From: Chaetoderma sp. LZ-2023a
Taxonomy: Eukaryota; Mollusca; Caudofoveata; Chaetodermatida; Chaetodermatidae
Assembly (NCBI GenBank): GCA_034401795.1
Contig: CM067369.1
Span: forward strand, 90,820,579 to 90,884,578
Length of the DNA: 64,000 bases
Direction of reading: 5' to 3'
Positions 53,801 through 57,679 of this stretch are shown in pieces. The position numbers were made by a program, and so were the translations under genes. The notes below the pieces were generated by a model. It was not told the origin of the DNA, searched no databases, and worked only from the letters and a program-made list of their open reading frames with translations. Every line of letters starts with the position of its first letter. The stretch's first letter is position 1.

Positions 53801-56542
53801 GTTTTACACTGGTACCCATTTATACTCCTGGTGGAGAGGCAATGAGGAGTGAAGGAGATTGCCTATGTTTCCAGCAATCGTCTGTTGGCCCAAAAGATAC
53901 ACACGCCCGAGGTCGCCGGTTTCACATCTCGTTACCGCCTGAGCTCCCGCCTCCTCAAAAAATTGGACAAAGCCCATTATTTCAGGCGTTATAGACCTCC
54001 CAACTTTTAACATTCAATCCAACGAAAAAGCCTTCTGCAGTAGGCGTGGGAAAATGTCAATTTGCAGACAGACTATTTGTTAAAATGTAGCGCTGTTGAA
54101 TAACTGACAAAATAAGAGAGTCAGTTATTCCAGTGGTAAATTTTCAAAAATATTCTGCAAATTGACGACATCTATGAGAACAGAGAAATTTTCTTGAAAA
54201 ATTTAAGGGTTGAAGAGTTAATTAATCAATGTTATTATTAGATAAACTATTTTAAGAATAAAGCTTAATGTTGAATATTTTGAAAATAATTTGACTGTAA
54301 GCGAATGCTGCCATCAGTAGTAAGGTTTATCAGTCACATTAATTTCAAATTATTCAACATTACTACGTTATTTATCTGAAATAAATTATTTCTAATCTAA
54401 CCCTTTCAATGATGAAGCCTTATATTATACATTATATGCCAGGAATTCAGCAAATTTTTTATGAAGCACGGCAGATTCTGCTAAATATTTAGAAAATAAT
54501 TCGAGTGAAAGTAATTGCCGCCTAAGATAGGAACAACTGACAATCAAATTATTATTATTATTCAACTGGTTATTTCTTATTGTCATGAATTTGTCATTTT
54601 TACACTAAATTGGGAGGAGCTAATGCCGCCCATGGTAGCAACAGCATTCAGTATGATTATATCCAAAATATTCAACAAGCTTGAAAAGGTACCTTTTTTG
54701 TCAATAAATTGAGGGAAATACCACTACAGAAGGCATATTTTATATAAATTTACGTGTATATTTACAGAATTCACAGCAACTCCACCTCATATAGCAAACA
54801 TATGGGAATATTATAGTATAGCTGTTCACCACCACCCCCACCCCTCTTCCCATTATATTAAGCCACATGGATGACACTTTCGTATAATTAATATGGACTG
54901 TACTCGTACTCAAGTACATCTACAATGTACTCGTACTCAGCCTCAATACAATTGCTAAAAAGTACATGCACTTGTACTCAGCCTCAGGTACTTTGCCAAA
55001 CAACTCGTACTCAGCCTCAGTAGTTGTGCGTACTCGACCCCAACACTGTTTACTAAAAATTGGTCAAAATCCTATAGATGATAAAATGGTCGATAGGCTT
55101 CATATGAAAATACTTCTCGGAACTGCTGCCTTTGAATGGTCATAAGCGGTCTATAGCAATACAGGTGGATTTAATAGATTGAGCTAGCATACTTCTCGTA
55201 GTTTCTTACAAATACAATGTACAATCACAAACAATGGGAATACATTTGTGCATAAGTACATTATGTAAACCATTACAAAATCTTGTCGCAAACTTTCATT
55301 TCAACAAATAAACTTCACAATTCCATTTTATTCCCAATTGATACAAACTAATTCAGTAGAACATCGTGAAAATGTGTTGTCCTTTCTCGCCTTGGAGAAG
55401 TTTGAGGGTGATCAACTGATTATTGAGTTTTGAAGTTGTTCTCAATTAAAATTTATTAAACCTAATTCAGATTTTCAAAGATGTGGCATTTATTATTTAA
55501 CTATTTATTAATCATACTACATAGCAAAATTATTATTTACTGTAAACCAAGCAAGTCATTCCAGCATGATTTCAGCACTACCTAGCTTATACATAGCCTC
55601 CCTTCCCAGTACTTGCTTGCTGGTAGAGATGGATACTCTGTCCAAGTGCTACTCAGTACTGGCCAGGAGTAAGTTTTCATATTCCAAAATATTCTTCCAG
55701 TGGTCATTACAGCAGGGTTCCAGTCTCAATAACATCGTTTTCAAGAGTCATACAACTGAGCAGAACCAGTCGAATATTTTGAATGTAATTAGGGTGCCAA
55801 GAATTGTGATAAAATGTCTGAGATTTAATGAAGATTCTGTATTCTGCAACAAGAAAAATTATGTGTATCGATACGTATTGTATCGTGAGAACTGTATCGA
55901 ATCATCAGCTAGGCATATCGTTACACCCCTATTCTGGAGAAGTTGTTTTCACAAAAACTAGGTCATGGGCCTGGTCATCCAAGATGGCCGCCGAACTGTT
56001 TGGTCAATCAAGTTCCCTTGAACAAACTTGGTTTCGTTCTTGCCCTACATGATATTTCATGTTTTGAATCGATCACCTAAGCAATTTCATAGAAGATTTT
56101 TAAAGACCTTTCCAAAAATCAGCCAAAATCCTAGATGGCCACCAGCCAAATGGGTCGATTGGCTTCGTTTGAACAAACTTGGATCACTATGCACTAAGGG
56201 TGCTTCCTGCCAAATATAATTGAAATTGACCTAGTGGTTCTTGAGGAGCCGTTTAAAGGAAAAGTAAGTTGATGGGCGGACGATGGATGAACAACGGATG
56301 GCCGACATGGCATAAGTTCACTTGTGAGCTAATAACTGATATTCATTGCCATTGGCTATATATTGAGTGAGAGATGGTTAAACAAACTTTCGATTGTATA
56401 ATACTTACTGAAATTTGTTCTGGCGACCATGAATCCAAATTGACAGATTTCACTTTAGATATATGGACGCCCAGGTTCCTATGGATTCCAGCACACCGGA
56501 TGCAAAGGAATATACCAAGGTTCCATGATGCCCAGCGTGGAC
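2615..56542 (-). CDS. SMAP: SMAP-type ArfGAP gene (nine exons seen; first exon not found)
   Basis: Stromal membrane-associated proteins are cytosolic GTPase-activating proteins for Arf that act with clathrin in vesicle budding; that role is family knowledge. In the sequence, nine minus-strand exons join in phase at 56409-56542, 47517-47602, 43445-43535, 41617-41688, 22830-22983, 21952-22182, 20328-20455, 3725-3835 and 2615-2806, giving about 398 residues plus a stop. The order is: second half of the ArfGAP domain ([12 protein letters not shown], with the arginine-finger R), the conserved [15 protein letters not shown] segment, a clathrin-box-like DLLGL, a [11 protein letters not shown] block matching vertebrate SMAP, and a Met/Gly/Gln-rich tail ending STLSTNLWQ (human SMAP1 ends STQLWK). 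The exon with the start codon and first zinc Cys pair is not visible between 56,543 and 64,000. Introns reach about 18.6 kb and are filled with transposons. SMAP1 and SMAP2 cannot be told apart here. Confidence 0.95.
3030..3345. repeat. F2 composite repeat, reverse orientation
   Basis: Contains GCCCCGTCCACCTCTAGCTAAG, half of the F2 foldback (CACATTAGTTTCAAAATATTCAAC) and the ATTATGACATCATCC / TTGATTATGATGTCATATG segment also found at 21,170-21,260 and 42,500-42,580. 3,345-3,724 is intron without recognisable content. Confidence 0.5.
3725..3835 (-). CDS. SMAP: SMAP exon: Met/Gln-rich tail part 2
   Basis: Exon of 111 nt, 37 codons, acceptor TTGTTTCAG and donor GTCAGC, phase 0 at both ends. 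It encodes [20 protein letters not shown] and then a Gln-rich end. The intron above it (3,836-20,327) contains the old DIRS element with its nested transposon, and a decayed transposase. Confidence 0.92.
3969..4309. repeat. Left end block of the old DIRS element
   Basis: A ~340 bp block bounded by inverted repeats: TCAAATTTCTTTTTCACGAG at about 3984 and its complement CTCATGAAAAAGAAATTTGA near 4280. It shares CTCCGTGGGG and GGCTGGGATCC with the end blocks of the young elements, and is about 90% like 15,360-15,709 by eye. The element body starts after it at about 4,310 with the CATACTTACCTCCCTAAC motif again. Confidence 0.75.
4930..5065 (-). pseudogene. DIRS tyrosine recombinase, C-terminal part (old element)
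   Basis: The minus strand reads [20 protein letters not shown], clearly related to [10 protein letters not shown] of the young elements. This is the far end of the recombinase, now separated from the rest of the gene (8,847-9,760) by the transposon at 5,069-8,843. Confidence 0.8.
5069..5141 (+). repeat. Left terminal inverted repeat of the Academ-like element
   Basis: 73 bp, paired with 8781-8843. Inner 39 bp differ at five positions. The outer 13 bp differ at two. The middle varies in length. Confidence 0.8.
5564..6022 (-). CDS. Cys-rich C-terminal part of the transposon protein (second frame)
   Basis: 152 residues overlapping the main frame by 23 nt. FVCELYT near its start is typical of this family just after the TGCDST motif, so this is the continuation of the same protein, not a separate gene. 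Residues 102-136 form a Cys cluster, [17 protein letters not shown] then CTEACLC, with spacing C-x-C-x4-C-x5-C-x-C-x6-C-x3-C-x-C-x5-C. It resembles the CXC (tesmin/TSO1-like) zinc-binding pattern and would fit DNA binding. An acidic tail (EDDSDTDE) ends the protein. No slippery heptamer is evident at the overlap, so decay is more likely than programmed frameshifting. Confidence 0.7.
   Translation of the reverse strand: MLTAILCEKFVCELYTTRDVGKTADETRYWLFCQKRQRNENLLKHHTERANFQALVWRRSLQAVQNLPSPNGHSWSIVDGLLKPVLRSKDPAPFGLIELTSCRCQKSACKRTDLCQCKANNLLCTEACLCMGGEMCDNVQHTIVEDDSDTDE
6000..8270 (-). CDS. Transposon protein with FEN1/XPG-like nuclease motifs (main frame)
   Basis: 756 residues without introns. 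Residues 1-400 carry the conserved block of a large invertebrate protein family ([16 protein letters not shown] at 180-195, GNHSVSRS at 212-219, [10 protein letters not shown] at 230-239, GGIIGI at 244-249). This is the likely transposase or core part, but I cannot assign a catalytic triad. Residues 480-725 show the acidic motifs of FEN1/XPG nucleases in order: VVDGM (D485), VFDR (D529), HEEADTR (E633, D635), SPDTDV (D658, D660), TGCDSTS (D716), then a Gly/Lys-rich FGLAKRK. These correspond to D34, D86, E158/E160, D179/D181 and D233 of human FEN1. The frame closes at 6000 while homologous sequence continues in an overlapping frame from 6022, so one frameshift is present. The start is the first ATG; family members often extend further upstream, perhaps across an intron in 8,280-8,780. 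Confidence 0.8.
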   Translation of the reverse strand: MTSQVNYLAVIGKMFDDSGLEDLLIEANTYGSSTAAALLKGKSYNRGVRAHKLVLEALLRLQWQSFSKWVQQNGQHEDHITPTDLESLDEKIKMCRSSIDDLDALQENFKEVCMYVNKLQQLFKSFKVGSSSKSHLFTFWNSYIHMGELLLGFIRAERTGDWQAHLSATAAMAPYFYSMDRTNYARWLPIYLADMKMLPSTHPHVHEQFLNGNHSVSRSDHPFNQVWTDMALEQSINLDSKKRGGIIGITQKPGALERWFLTSHERAAITTVTKQMCGLQDSHMFGVHKEMGTNRMNRDETDVQKILSMFSSDIMTNAFNIAESDDSECLPLVNIATGVVLPSEIAKRLVSACDIGKEIMENFVQERLDTNTRSFWDTLPHLKLKTFASLAQKKKLKTNDEKFHNVRSDRELFGRLIIAARSRDVDLKLVMTYELSAVPLSLSHTDGTLRKNVISVLLSELETEVNVDGRLPPVDKTGATAYVVDGMAIVQMVKTGGTSTFGELADKYWHIFTVPLNQEDCNRVDIVFDRYDRLESLKAEERLKRRSSTALEVKIAGENTPVPKQWAKYISNPSNKSNLVTFLSKRWRDTGPNMLSADNCVILAGGFNDGMDVVVISANNSSYLEELRSDHEEADTRMMLHALHASKDHMRVVIQSPDTDVAVLSIYTYRSLHCSELWFRTGTKDKLRYIPIHTVSQVLGPAICVSLPGFHSLTGCDSTSALFGLAKRKSFNLLKSSECHQLSLAQLGEHVDCNSM
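8280..8780. other. 5' flank of the transposon gene, no ORF
   Basis: About 500 bp between the first ATG and the right terminal repeat. It must contain promoter and leader, and perhaps a first exon. I see no convincing coding sequence or TATA box. Confidence 0.4.
8781..8843 (-). repeat. Right terminal inverted repeat of the Academ-like element
   Basis: 63 bp, reverse complement of the left repeat with a 10 bp shorter middle. It is followed by TAT (8844-8846), the presumed duplication. Confidence 0.8.
8847..9760 (-). pseudogene. DIRS tyrosine recombinase, main part (old element)
   Basis: Recombinase text such as [40 protein letters not shown] and [15 protein letters not shown] aligns with the recombinase of the young copies ([20 protein letters not shown]). 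The family uses a Tyr recombinase instead of a DDE integrase. Broken fossil. Confidence 0.85.
9900..11611 (-). pseudogene. DIRS reverse transcriptase and RNase H (old element)
   Basis: RT text includes [35 protein letters not shown] and [17 protein letters not shown] (about 10,900-11,430). RNase H-type text lies at about 10,100-10,450, followed by [12 protein letters not shown] and [18 protein letters not shown]. The order RT, RNase H, recombinase is that of DIRS. Broken fossil. Confidence 0.85.
11840..13700 (-). pseudogene. DIRS gag-like region (old element)
   Basis: A Cys-rich patch at about 13,570-13,690 parallels the zinc-finger-like start of the young gag. An acidic segment ([18 protein letters not shown]) and a helical stretch around 11,900-12,300 follow, parallel to young-copy segments such as [20 protein letters not shown]. 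Two long G runs (12,449-12,465 and 12,735-12,750) lie within it and may be assembly weak points. Broken fossil. Confidence 0.65.
13700..14240. other. Intron sequence, presumed eroded DIRS leader
   Basis: By comparison with the young copies about 1 kb of leader should follow gag, but no matching terminus is visible. No genes. Confidence 0.3.
14240..15359. repeat. Degenerate tandem array with GACAGACGG core
   Basis: Repeated units of roughly 130-250 bp contain AACTGTAGGAGTTG, TTGACAAGAAATGATTG, CATACATACATTTTGGACAGA and GGATAACACATGCAC, at least four times in variable order. The GACAGACGGAC / GATGGATGGA microsatellite core and unit sizes resemble the bivalve pearl or HINE (non-autonomous Helitron-like) elements. 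That assignment is inference. Confidence 0.65.
15360..15936. mobile_element. DIRS end fragment (second old copy, left end only)
   Basis: A direct repeat of 3,969-4,560: the end block 15,360-15,709 with its own inverted repeats, then the first ~225 bp of the element body up to CAAAATGCACTCCCCCCCC. The rest of that copy is absent; a minisatellite begins at once. Fossil fragment. Confidence 0.75.
15944..16640. repeat. AACCGGTAAAA / AACCGCCAAAA minisatellite in two blocks
   Basis: About 25 short units of 12-20 bp (ACAACCGGTAAAAA, ACAACCGCCAAAAAA, AGAACCGGCAAAA) at 15,944-16,215 and again at 16,535-16,640. The two blocks flank a 320 bp non-repetitive segment. Confidence 0.75.
16215..16535 (+). 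promoter_or_regulatory. TATA-containing unique segment inside the minisatellite
   Basis: GGGTATAAAAGGG at about 16,270 is a strong TATA-box match, followed about 50 bp later by a perfect 7-bp hairpin (TGGTCTC-ACATC-GAGACCA). ACGTTGTTATTAT near 16,380 also occurs near the Penelope tails at 16,880 and 43,220. It may be the promoter-bearing terminal part of a Penelope-like element. Inference only. Confidence 0.35.
16680..16960 (+). mobile_element. Penelope-like element 3' end fragment
   Basis: The plus strand at about 16,715-16,830 reads [20 protein letters not shown] then [13 protein letters not shown], the characteristic C-terminal end of the Penelope endonuclease protein (WRxxKExxWIHxLxTxxPxGxN), then a stop and a short 3' tail. 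Truncated. Confidence 0.7.
17030..17250. repeat. High-copy AAGATGGCC repeat fragment
   Basis: Text such as CAAGATGGCCGACGAAG, CTTGAACAAACTTGGTTCAG and GGATGCTTCCTGCCAAATAT is shared with 55,950-58,680. A shorter, inverted piece lies at 17,800-17,890. 17,250-17,800 is AT-rich intron without recognisable genes. Confidence 0.6.
17890..18640 (-). pseudogene. Decayed relative of the Academ-like transposon protein
   Basis: The minus strand shows fragments in several frames that follow the order of the 6,000-8,270 protein: [18 protein letters not shown] with [11 protein letters not shown] (about 18,390-18,490; compare [17 protein letters not shown]), then [16 protein letters not shown] (about 18,140-18,190; compare [14 protein letters not shown]), then a KFVSER-like and a [10 protein letters not shown]-like segment (compare ARSRDVDLK). 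Many stops and frameshifts. It represents a different, older lineage of the same family. I found no terminal repeats. Confidence 0.55.
18641..19501. other. Intron sequence, nothing recognised
   Basis: AT-rich DNA; short open frames here have no recognisable motif. It may hold further decayed pieces of the transposon protein at its low end. Confidence 0.4.
19502..19865. mobile_element. Short TIR element (MITE), 364 bp
   Basis: Begins CAGGGTTCCCAGC and ends GCTGGGAACCCTG (13-bp perfect inverted repeats). Inside, TTCCCTGAGTTTTCCCTGA repeats several times. CGTACC flanks both ends (19,496-19,501 and 19,866-19,871), a 6-bp duplication. The CAGGG termini suggest a hAT-like origin, though hAT elements normally duplicate 8 bp. 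19,872-20,327 holds nothing recognised. Confidence 0.7.
20328..20455 (-). CDS. SMAP: SMAP exon: Met-rich tail part 1
   Basis: Exon of 128 nt with acceptor GACACCAG and donor GTAAGT. It encodes [20 protein letters not shown] and further Met/Gly/Pro-rich residues. This resembles the low-complexity Met-rich C-terminal half of SMAP. Phase 1 in, phase 0 out. Confidence 0.92.
20515..21335. repeat. Foldback MITE F1 and F2 composite cluster
   Basis: F1 copies at 20,515-20,720 and 21,003-21,170. F2/SINE-like pieces at 20,790-20,960 and 21,170-21,335 (TGATTATGACTTCATCC, CAGTCAAATTAGCTTCAAAAT). 21,335-21,951 is intron without recognisable genes. Confidence 0.6.
21952..22182 (-). CDS. SMAP: SMAP exon: SILALYG motif
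   Basis: Exon of 231 nt with acceptor TTAATGCAG and donor GTAAGT. It encodes an acidic, Asn/Asp-rich stretch with a second Leu-rich box (LLDDLLGGT), then [20 protein letters not shown]. The [11 protein letters not shown] block corresponds to SKDSILSLYGTG of human SMAP1. Phase 1 at both ends. Confidence 0.94.
22380..22615. repeat. Foldback MITE F1, well-preserved copy
   Basis: Arms AATGTCCATTTGCAGAC, AAAATTTACCACTGGAATGA and their complements surround a short, diverged centre (CTGGGTCCGAACCAATG). Outer ends are CCTTTGACACTTATATCAGC and TTGAGGGTTAAAGGGTTAA. Confidence 0.8.
22830..22983 (-). CDS. SMAP: SMAP exon: clathrin-box segment
   Basis: Exon of 154 nt with acceptor ATATTGCAG and donor GTAAGC. 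Low-complexity Pro/Ser/Thr residues end in SIDLLGLG. The DLLGL core matches the clathrin-binding LLGLD box of human SMAP1/2. Phase 0 in, phase 1 out. Confidence 0.93.
23259..24904. mobile_element. hAT-like non-autonomous element with internal array insertion
   Basis: Begins TAGGCTTGCGTGATTTTTGC and ends CGCTCAAGCATA. Flanks AAATGAAC (23,251-23,258) and CAATGAAC (24,905-24,912) read as an 8-bp duplication with one change. Its right part is close to 49,240-50,316 (shared ACTCAGGGT..GCA, GAAAGAAAATTATATGGCGA). A tandem array at about 23,962-24,497 is absent from that copy and is a later insertion. It sits inside a TGACCT-rich repeat unit. No transposase. Confidence 0.75.
23962..24497. repeat. 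Tandem array inserted in the hAT-like element
   Basis: Three units of about 145 bp (GGTCACCGTGACCTTGACCT, GATCCCTTCAAT, GAGTTATCATCCGGAAA), then TGGACGGACAAAGC and a G run. Same layout as other arrays in this window. Pearl/HINE-like by inference. Confidence 0.65.
24940..26071. repeat. TGACCT-bearing interspersed repeat, several diverged units
   Basis: Units of roughly 170-200 bp with TTGACCTTTGACC, CCTCACATTATA / CCTAACATTATAGG, GTTCCAATAGG and AGTTGAGCTAAA. A perfect TGACCTTTGACCT lies at 25,430-25,442. The last unit is cut at 26,071 by the DIRS array and resumes at 40,571 (TTATTTTATCATCTCC). Confidence 0.65.
26072..26375. repeat. DIRS end block 1
   Basis: Bounded by perfect inverted repeats GCAGGAAATGTCAATTTCCC and its complement, extending through CTCCGAGATCTAACAATACT. 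Its first half repeats, inverted, the right end of the element (CAGCTGGCCCTGACAGC). Its second half carries CTCCGTGGGGCTGGGAGGC. Confidence 0.85.
27031..27960 (-). pseudogene. DIRS tyrosine recombinase (element A)
   Basis: Includes [32 protein letters not shown] and [13 protein letters not shown], then the C-terminal [10 protein letters not shown]. The Tyr recombinase joins circular DNA copies to the genome in this family. Confidence 0.85.
27962..29921 (-). pseudogene. DIRS reverse transcriptase and RNase H (element A)
   Basis: RT text [38 protein letters not shown] and TYIDDWLL (the YxDD box) lies at about 28,900-29,800. RNase H text [10 protein letters not shown] and the LADALSRR block follow, then [19 protein letters not shown]. 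Broken. Confidence 0.87.
29979..32090 (-). pseudogene. DIRS gag-like region (element A)
   Basis: Cys/His-rich start ([16 protein letters not shown]), acidic Ser/Glu stretch, Pro/Gly-rich middle, helical region and a basic Gly/Lys-rich end ([18 protein letters not shown]). GC-richer than the surrounding introns. Broken in several places. Confidence 0.75.
32609..32644. promoter_or_regulatory. DIRS leader hairpin with TGACGTCA (element A)
   Basis: Imperfect palindrome ATCCGAGCGACC..TGACGTCA..CGCTCGGAT, the same as 40,006-40,041 in B. TGACGTCA is a full CRE-type site. It lies upstream of gag and could act in transcription; inference. Confidence 0.4.
33174..33761. repeat. Two tandem DIRS end blocks between A and B
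   Basis: Units 33,174-33,457 and 33,458-33,761 are near-identical to 26,072-26,375. The first lacks the last ~20 bp of its right inverted repeat. They fill the A/B junction. Confidence 0.88.
34417..35340 (-). pseudogene. DIRS tyrosine recombinase (element B)
   Basis: N-terminal SAM-like part ([33 protein letters not shown]) and catalytic part ([39 protein letters not shown]). Same content as element A. Confidence 0.87.
35350..37306 (-). pseudogene. DIRS reverse transcriptase and RNase H (element B)
   Basis: RT at about 36,263-37,306 ([55 protein letters not shown]). RNase H at about 35,800-36,120 ([43 protein letters not shown]), followed by the DLFATKEN domain usual in DIRS. Confidence 0.9.
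37364..39500 (-). CDS. DIRS gag-like protein (element B)
   Basis: An open frame of 693 residues (37,364-39,445), with related text upstream to about 39,500. It starts with a Cys/His cluster ([16 protein letters not shown]), then an acidic [17 protein letters not shown] stretch, a Gly/Pro-rich middle, a helical region ([20 protein letters not shown]) and a basic tail ([19 protein letters not shown]). A splice-acceptor-like TTATTTTATAG lies just upstream of the Cys cluster. Presumed nucleic-acid-binding coat protein of the element. Confidence 0.8.
40006..40041. promoter_or_regulatory. DIRS leader hairpin with TGACGTCA (element B)
   Basis: Arms ATCCGAGCG and CGCTCGGAT around a GGTGTGACGTCACC centre. 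Identical to the copy in A. Upstream of gag on the minus strand. Confidence 0.4.
40571..40685. repeat. Continuation of the TGACCT repeat split by the DIRS array
   Basis: TCATCTCCTGTCAATATAAGG and AGATAAGTTGAGCTAAACG match the later part of the unit seen at 24,940-26,071 and 45,120-45,970. Confidence 0.7.
40690..42700. repeat. Cluster of foldback MITE F1 copies
   Basis: Copies or parts at 40,697-40,780, 40,830-41,052 (perfect centre CTGGCTCGAGAATCGAGCCAG), 41,775-41,975, 42,000-42,245, 42,360-42,475 and 42,590-42,700. The SMAP exon 41,617-41,688 lies between them. 41,052-41,616 has no recognisable gene. Confidence 0.7.
41617..41688 (-). CDS. SMAP: SMAP exon: basic linker
   Basis: Exon of 72 nt, 24 codons, phase 0 at both ends, acceptor GTTTTACAG and donor GTATGT. 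It encodes [19 protein letters not shown] then SIQLN. The Lys-rich linker after the ArfGAP domain is usual in SMAP proteins, although the sequence is not closely conserved. The support is its phase and splice sites. Confidence 0.85.
42710..43240 (+). mobile_element. Penelope-like element 3' fragment with GIY-YIG endonuclease
   Basis: Plus-strand text includes [12 protein letters not shown] (the GIY-YIG type start), [20 protein letters not shown] and [10 protein letters not shown], then the [13 protein letters not shown]-type C-terminus in a shifted frame. PLEs use this endonuclease to nick their target. Several frameshifts. The tail matches 16,680-16,900. Confidence 0.75.
43445..43535 (-). 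CDS. SMAP: SMAP exon: C-terminal end of ArfGAP region
   Basis: Exon of 91 nt with acceptor ATCATCAG and donor GTAAGT. It encodes [17 protein letters not shown] then [13 protein letters not shown]. The RxKYExKKY motif is the last conserved ArfGAP helix of the SMAP family. Phase 2 in, phase 0 out. Confidence 0.94.
43715..44170. repeat. Tandem array, ~150-180 bp units
   Basis: GGTGATAACTCTGGCAAATA, TCTGTTTAGTCTAGCATGAG and GAAACTAACG(G)AACAC recur about three times. No coding capacity. Confidence 0.65.
44200..44960. repeat. F2 SINE-like piece and two F1 MITE copies
   Basis: 44,200-44,280 matches the F2 tail (GGCGGAGCTTATCTACAGG). F1 copies lie at about 44,290-44,700 and 44,715-44,955 (centre TGCCTCGATAACTGAGCCAG). 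Confidence 0.6.
45120..45970. repeat. TGACCT tandem array, about five ~175 bp units
   Basis: Each unit has CAGTGACCTTGACCTTTGACC-like text, CATTGTTTCATCCC, GATATAAGGAAGCATGTG, TTTAGTCCCAATAGGGTGAAG and GAGCTAAACGCAAAA. TGACCTTTGACCT occurs at 45,317-45,329 and 45,828-45,840. Its complement AGGTCAAAGGTCA is a canonical DR1 nuclear-receptor element. A further half unit lies at 47,265-47,365. Confidence 0.75.
46005..46430. repeat. Tandem array, three ~150 bp units
   Basis: Units with TAACTCTGGCAAATATTGACA, AAATCATGACACATCGTCTC and TTTCAAATGTAGGTT. 46,430-46,780 holds no recognised gene. Confidence 0.65.
46780..47120. repeat. Two repeat units ending in a GGATGGAC core
   Basis: CCAAGTTTGGTGACCATATG and GAAAGTCTTGAAACTATG occur twice, followed by GATGGATGGATGAACGGATGG and ACTATATGCTCCC. 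The ending matches 24,440-24,497, which suggests one element type. Confidence 0.6.
47517..47602 (-). CDS. SMAP: SMAP exon: end of ArfGAP domain
   Basis: Exon of 86 nt with acceptor CGTTTTAG and donor GTATCC. It encodes [19 protein letters not shown] followed by [10 protein letters not shown], matching human [27 protein letters not shown]. Starts in phase 0 and ends in phase 2. Confidence 0.95.
47690..47780 (-). repeat. tRNA-derived SINE head
   Basis: The minus strand has an A-box-like TGGTGTGGTGGTAGCG and a B box GGTTCGATTCC with tRNA-like spacing, followed by unrelated sequence. The acceptor arms do not pair well, so this is a SINE head or pseudo-tRNA, not a tRNA gene. Confidence 0.55.
47791..47995. 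repeat. GTACTC-rich terminal region (left)
   Basis: Starts CAGGGTTGGGG and is dense in GTACTTGTACTCAGCCTC-like motifs. Resembles 54,895-55,048, whose end is CCCCAACACTG. Possibly the two ends of one hAT-like element. Confidence 0.45.
49240..50316. mobile_element. hAT-like non-autonomous element, 1,077 bp
   Basis: Left TAGGCTTGCGCGATTTTTGC, right AAATCGCGCAAGCCTA. Flanks AGCGAAGC (49,232-49,239) and AGTGAAGC (50,317-50,324) form an 8-bp duplication with one change. Related to 23,259-24,904. Confidence 0.8.
50375..50990. repeat. Tandem array, four ~155 bp units
   Basis: Units with CTCCACATTGATATGGGTAA, CAAATTTGGTTGAATTC, AATGGTTTCGGAGGAG and TTTTGACCCAC. Starts near 50,385, 50,537, 50,695 and 50,850. 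50,990-52,040 otherwise has no recognised gene. Confidence 0.75.
52165..53475. repeat. Large inverted repeat, ~490 bp arms, 320 bp loop
   Basis: Left arm about 52,165-52,645, right arm about 52,968-53,475. Matches in inverted order include AAAGTTATCCTGAAGC, GAGCCGCCATTTTACTTTGA, GCTAGTCATTGTACTGTTGG, CAGCAACAACTTTCCTTCAA and CAATTCGATTGACAG. Arms are roughly 75-80% alike with indels. No ORF. Units of the F2 foldback (AGCAACAAC / GTTGTTGCT) lie inside. Confidence 0.8.
54000..54360. repeat. F1 and F2 foldback copies
   Basis: F1 at 54,000-54,225 (GCCTTCTGCAGTAGG, TTCCAGTGGTAAATTTTC). F2 at 54,265-54,360 (TTGAATATTTTGAAAATAATTTG and its inverted partner). 54,360-54,895 has no recognised gene. 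Confidence 0.6.
54895..55048. repeat. GTACTC-rich terminal region (right)
   Basis: GTACTCGTACTCAGCCTCA repeated, ending GACCCCAACACTG. See 47,791-47,995. Flanking 8-mers of the two regions (TTTGCTGG, TTTACTAA) match at only five positions, so pairing is uncertain. Confidence 0.4.
56409..56542 (-). CDS. SMAP: SMAP exon: ArfGAP zinc finger second half
   Basis: Exon of 134 nt. Acceptor TTTCAAG on the high side, donor GTAAGT on the low side. It encodes [17 protein letters not shown], then [18 protein letters not shown] and DSWSPEQIS, nearly identical to the human SMAP ArfGAP core. CIRC is the second zinc Cys pair and R in GIHRNLG is the catalytic arginine finger. It begins in phase 1, so an upstream exon ending in G must exist. 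Confidence 0.96.
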
Positions 56543-57679
56543 CTTGAAATAAAAACAAGGTGAATCAGTAAAACCTGATGGATGCTCCCAGAAATAAGTA
56601 TTTAAAATAACAAATATATTGTATAACAAGTTATTGACTGGAAACCATTTAACCGCTGTATGAATGTATCAGGTATGCATGAATGTGTTGGTTCCAGTTG
56701 GACAACGCAAACAAAAGATATCACCCGGAAACGGAAAGTTTTGCAATAAAACACTTGAAGCTACGACTTCGTACAAAGGGTAAGTGCAACTTCTGTCAAG
56801 TTATGGACCAAACGGAAGTTATGACGTCATAACTAGGACGCGCATTATATTGTGGGTAATCTGTTCCTCTTGATTCAAGCGCATGCATATAACTGCAACT
56901 TTCGCATTTAGAAAATTTGCAAGATCACACTCACTATATTTTTAGATATGGAGGCCGGTATCCAGTCAATTTAGAGACCGGTATCCAGTCAATTTACCCA
57001 GAAGACAATGGGCTATATCATGATTCTAACCCCTCCCATAGATTTACAGATTTACTATGGGATTTTAGTTCGCCACGAAATCTGGTTAAAACACTATAAA
57101 TAACATTATATATAAAATTTTCAATGTCTACAACATTTTAAAAAGTAAGACTATGATGCTTTTTTTGCCATATGAAGAAAAACCAAATAACAGAAATAAA
57201 CTTGTGTTACACAAGTGGAATGATCAGCATTGTGTCGATTTGAGGAGAAACTAAAATCCTTAGTAGGCTCTTGCCAAAAAATCCAAATGATAGTGACCTT
57301 AGAGTACAGATGCTTTCTACTAAGAAGAAATACAAAAAGCTGATTTGAAAAACGAAAAGTAATTTTAAAGCTGATATTCTCCGGCGCATTGAAGAAATGC
57401 ATAATGTGTATCCCTCAATGTAGTGGAAAATAGTCAAAGATCTTCGTACCAACAGTGAAGGGAATAATTGGTCTGATTTAATTAATGCTAATATATGGTA
57501 CAACCACTTTAGCAATCTCCTGAGTTCCAAGCAGCCCCATGTAAATGTCCATCATGATGAAATAATCGATTCCCCCAGCTGTTTTGGAGAACGAAATTTT
57601 TAAAGACATTTCTAAAAATCAGCCGAAATCCAAGATGGCCACCGGCCAAATGGCTTCGTTTGAAGAAAATGAATTCTCT

